From Streptomyces sp. RPA4-2 (lineage in GTDB: Bacteria; Actinomycetota; Actinomycetes; Streptomycetales; Streptomycetaceae), in the NCBI RefSeq assembly GCF_012273515.2, contig NZ_CP050975.2:7874001-7938000 (forward strand): a stretch of 64,000 nucleotides of DNA. Reading direction: 5' to 3'. The notes under the pieces were generated by a model, which did not search any database, had not been told where the DNA came from, and saw only the letters and a program-made list of their open reading frames with translations. Of this stretch, positions 63,062-64,000 are shown one piece after another. The stretch's first letter is position 1. Each line of letters starts with the position of its first letter. Position numbers and translations under genes: made by a program.

Positions 63062-64000
63062 CCGCCGAGGGACTCATCGCCGCGCTGCTCGCCGACGACG
63101 GCGAGCAGGACTGGCCCGCCCGCGTGCCGCGCCGCCTCGACACGGTGCTCGCCGCGCTGCCCCGCCCGGCCAGGGCAGGGGTGCACACCGCCGTCGCGGC
63201 CGTGGAGACGTACGCCCTGCTGCGCACCGGCAGGCGGCTGGCCGTACTCGGCCCCGACGAACGCGAGAGTGTGCTGCGGTCGCTCGGCGCACACCCGCGT
63301 CTCGTGCCCCTGCTCGACGTCCTGAAGGTGCCGGTCCTGCTGGCCGCGGGCACCGAACGCAGGCCGGCCGTGCCGGCTCCCGTGTCCGCTCCGCAGGACC
63401 CGCCCCTCGACTGCACTCCTGCGCACGCCTGGCCCGCGCGCTCCACCGCCGACGTGGTGGTCATCGGGTCCGGAGCGGGCGGCGCCGTGGCCGCCCGGAC
63501 GTTCGCGCGCGCCGGGATGAGCGTCGTCGTCCTGGAGGAGGGCGAGCACCACTCGACGGCATCCTTCGGACGCCGGGCGCCGCTCGACCGTTTCACCGAG
63601 CTGTACCGTGACGGCGGTGCCATCGCGGCGCTGGGCAACCCACCCCTCCTGCTGCCGGTCGGCCGTGCGGTGGGCGGCACCACCGTCGTCAACTCCGGTA
63701 CCTGCTACCGGACTCCGGAGCATGTGCTGGCCCGGTGGCGCCGTGTGTACGGATTCGGTCTCGCGGAGGGCCTCGGAACCCGCCTCGACGAGATCGAGCG
63801 CACCCTCCGCGTGGCCACCCAACCCCTCGACGTACTGGGGAACAACGGCCTGCTGGCGCTCGCCGGCGCCGAACGGCTCGGCTGGCGGGCCGGTCCGCTG
63901 CGGCGCAACGCCCCCGGCTGCAAGGGCTCGTGCCAATGCGTGGTCGGTTGCCCCACCGGCGCCAAGCAGAGCGTACAGCTCTCCGTCCTGCCCGCCGCCT
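63058..64000 (+). CDS. GMC-family FAD oxidoreductase, cut by window end
   Basis: 314 codons are visible without a stop. After a ~110-residue N-terminal helical domain with RRLDTVLAALPRPARAGVHTAV, the FAD-binding motif STADVVVIGSGAGGAVAARTFARAGMSVVVLEEG appears. Then come PVGRAVGGTTVVNSGTCYRTP and the Cys-rich GCKGSCQCVVGCPTGAKQS insert. This resembles the long-chain alcohol or cholesterol-oxidase-like GMC group, in which the GCPTGAK segment is common. It oxidises an alcohol with FAD. The ATG at 63058 overlaps the previous stop. Confidence 0.9.
   Translation, partial: MTAEGLIAALLADDGEQDWPARVPRRLDTVLAALPRPARAGVHTAVAAVETYALLRTGRRLAVLGPDERESVLRSLGAHPRLVPLLDVLKVPVLLAAGTERRPAVPAPVSAPQDPPLDCTPAHAWPARSTADVVVIGSGAGGAVAARTFARAGMSVVVLEEGEHHSTASFGRRAPLDRFTELYRDGGAIAALGNPPLLLPVGRAVGGTTVVNSGTCYRTPEHVLARWRRVYGFGLAEGLGTRLDEIERTLRVATQPLDVLGNNGLLALAGAERLGWRAGPLRRNAPGCKGSCQCVVGCPTGAKQSVQLSVLPAA

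Overview
The window looks like a piece of a Streptomyces (or close relative) chromosome. Base composition is very GC-rich, coding thirds end almost always in G or C, and the families are typical of the genus: SpoIIE-type PP2C phosphatases, twin-arginine lipoproteins, GlxA, CGNR and GntR/FCD regulators, and multi-domain secreted glycosidases. The many orphan regulators and decayed gene fragments suggest an accessory or arm-proximal region.

Region 1 (1-18.1 kb) is a mixture of small accessory units. It holds the end of an aldehyde dehydrogenase, two paralogous secreted Gly-rich proteins with matching promoters and terminators, two PP2C phosphatases, an MFS/CGNR divergent pair, a quinone reductase/GlxA pair, and a TetR/NmrA pair around a clear operator. 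It also holds a catalytic-domain-only alanyl-tRNA-synthetase-like protein, a methyltransferase, and a MarR gene with matching operator-like sites. Fragments of a glycosyltransferase, a HelD/HelR-like helicase, a GNAT acetyltransferase and a WrbA-like quinone reductase lie between them.

Region 2 (18.2-36.1 kb) is an alpha-galactoside utilisation locus. A secreted GH2 enzyme carrying an internal duplicated F5/8-type insert is divergent from a secreted GH27 alpha-galactosidase, with two LacI-type operators between them. After GH27 come an ABC importer (binding protein and two permeases), a cytoplasmic GH36 alpha-galactosidase, and a full set of candidate De Ley-Doudoroff enzymes: SDR dehydrogenase, DgoD-like dehydratase, mutarotase-like protein, KDPGal-type aldolase, SMP-30 lactonase and PfkB kinase, with a GntR/FCD regulator inside. 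Together they would release galactose outside and inside the cell and oxidise it to pyruvate and glyceraldehyde 3-phosphate.

Region 3 (36.3-46 kb) has a PLP decarboxylase, an iron-box-controlled DUF2470 protein, an MFS exporter, a two-component system, an SMI1/KNR4 protein and a GDT1-family transporter behind a yybP-ykoY manganese riboswitch. It ends with a truncated glycosyltransferase.

Region 4 (46.3-56.7 kb) is a second sugar locus: a LacI regulator, a large palindromic operator, an ABC importer, a GH38 alpha-mannosidase and a GH2 beta-galactosidase. The enzyme pair would suit mannose- and galactose-containing oligosaccharides such as N-glycan fragments. Region 5 (56.8-64 kb) carries an SDR, an FG-GAP secreted protein, a lipoprotein esterase, and a GntR/FCD regulator with its palindrome leading into an unidentified protein and a GMC oxidoreductase that runs off the window.
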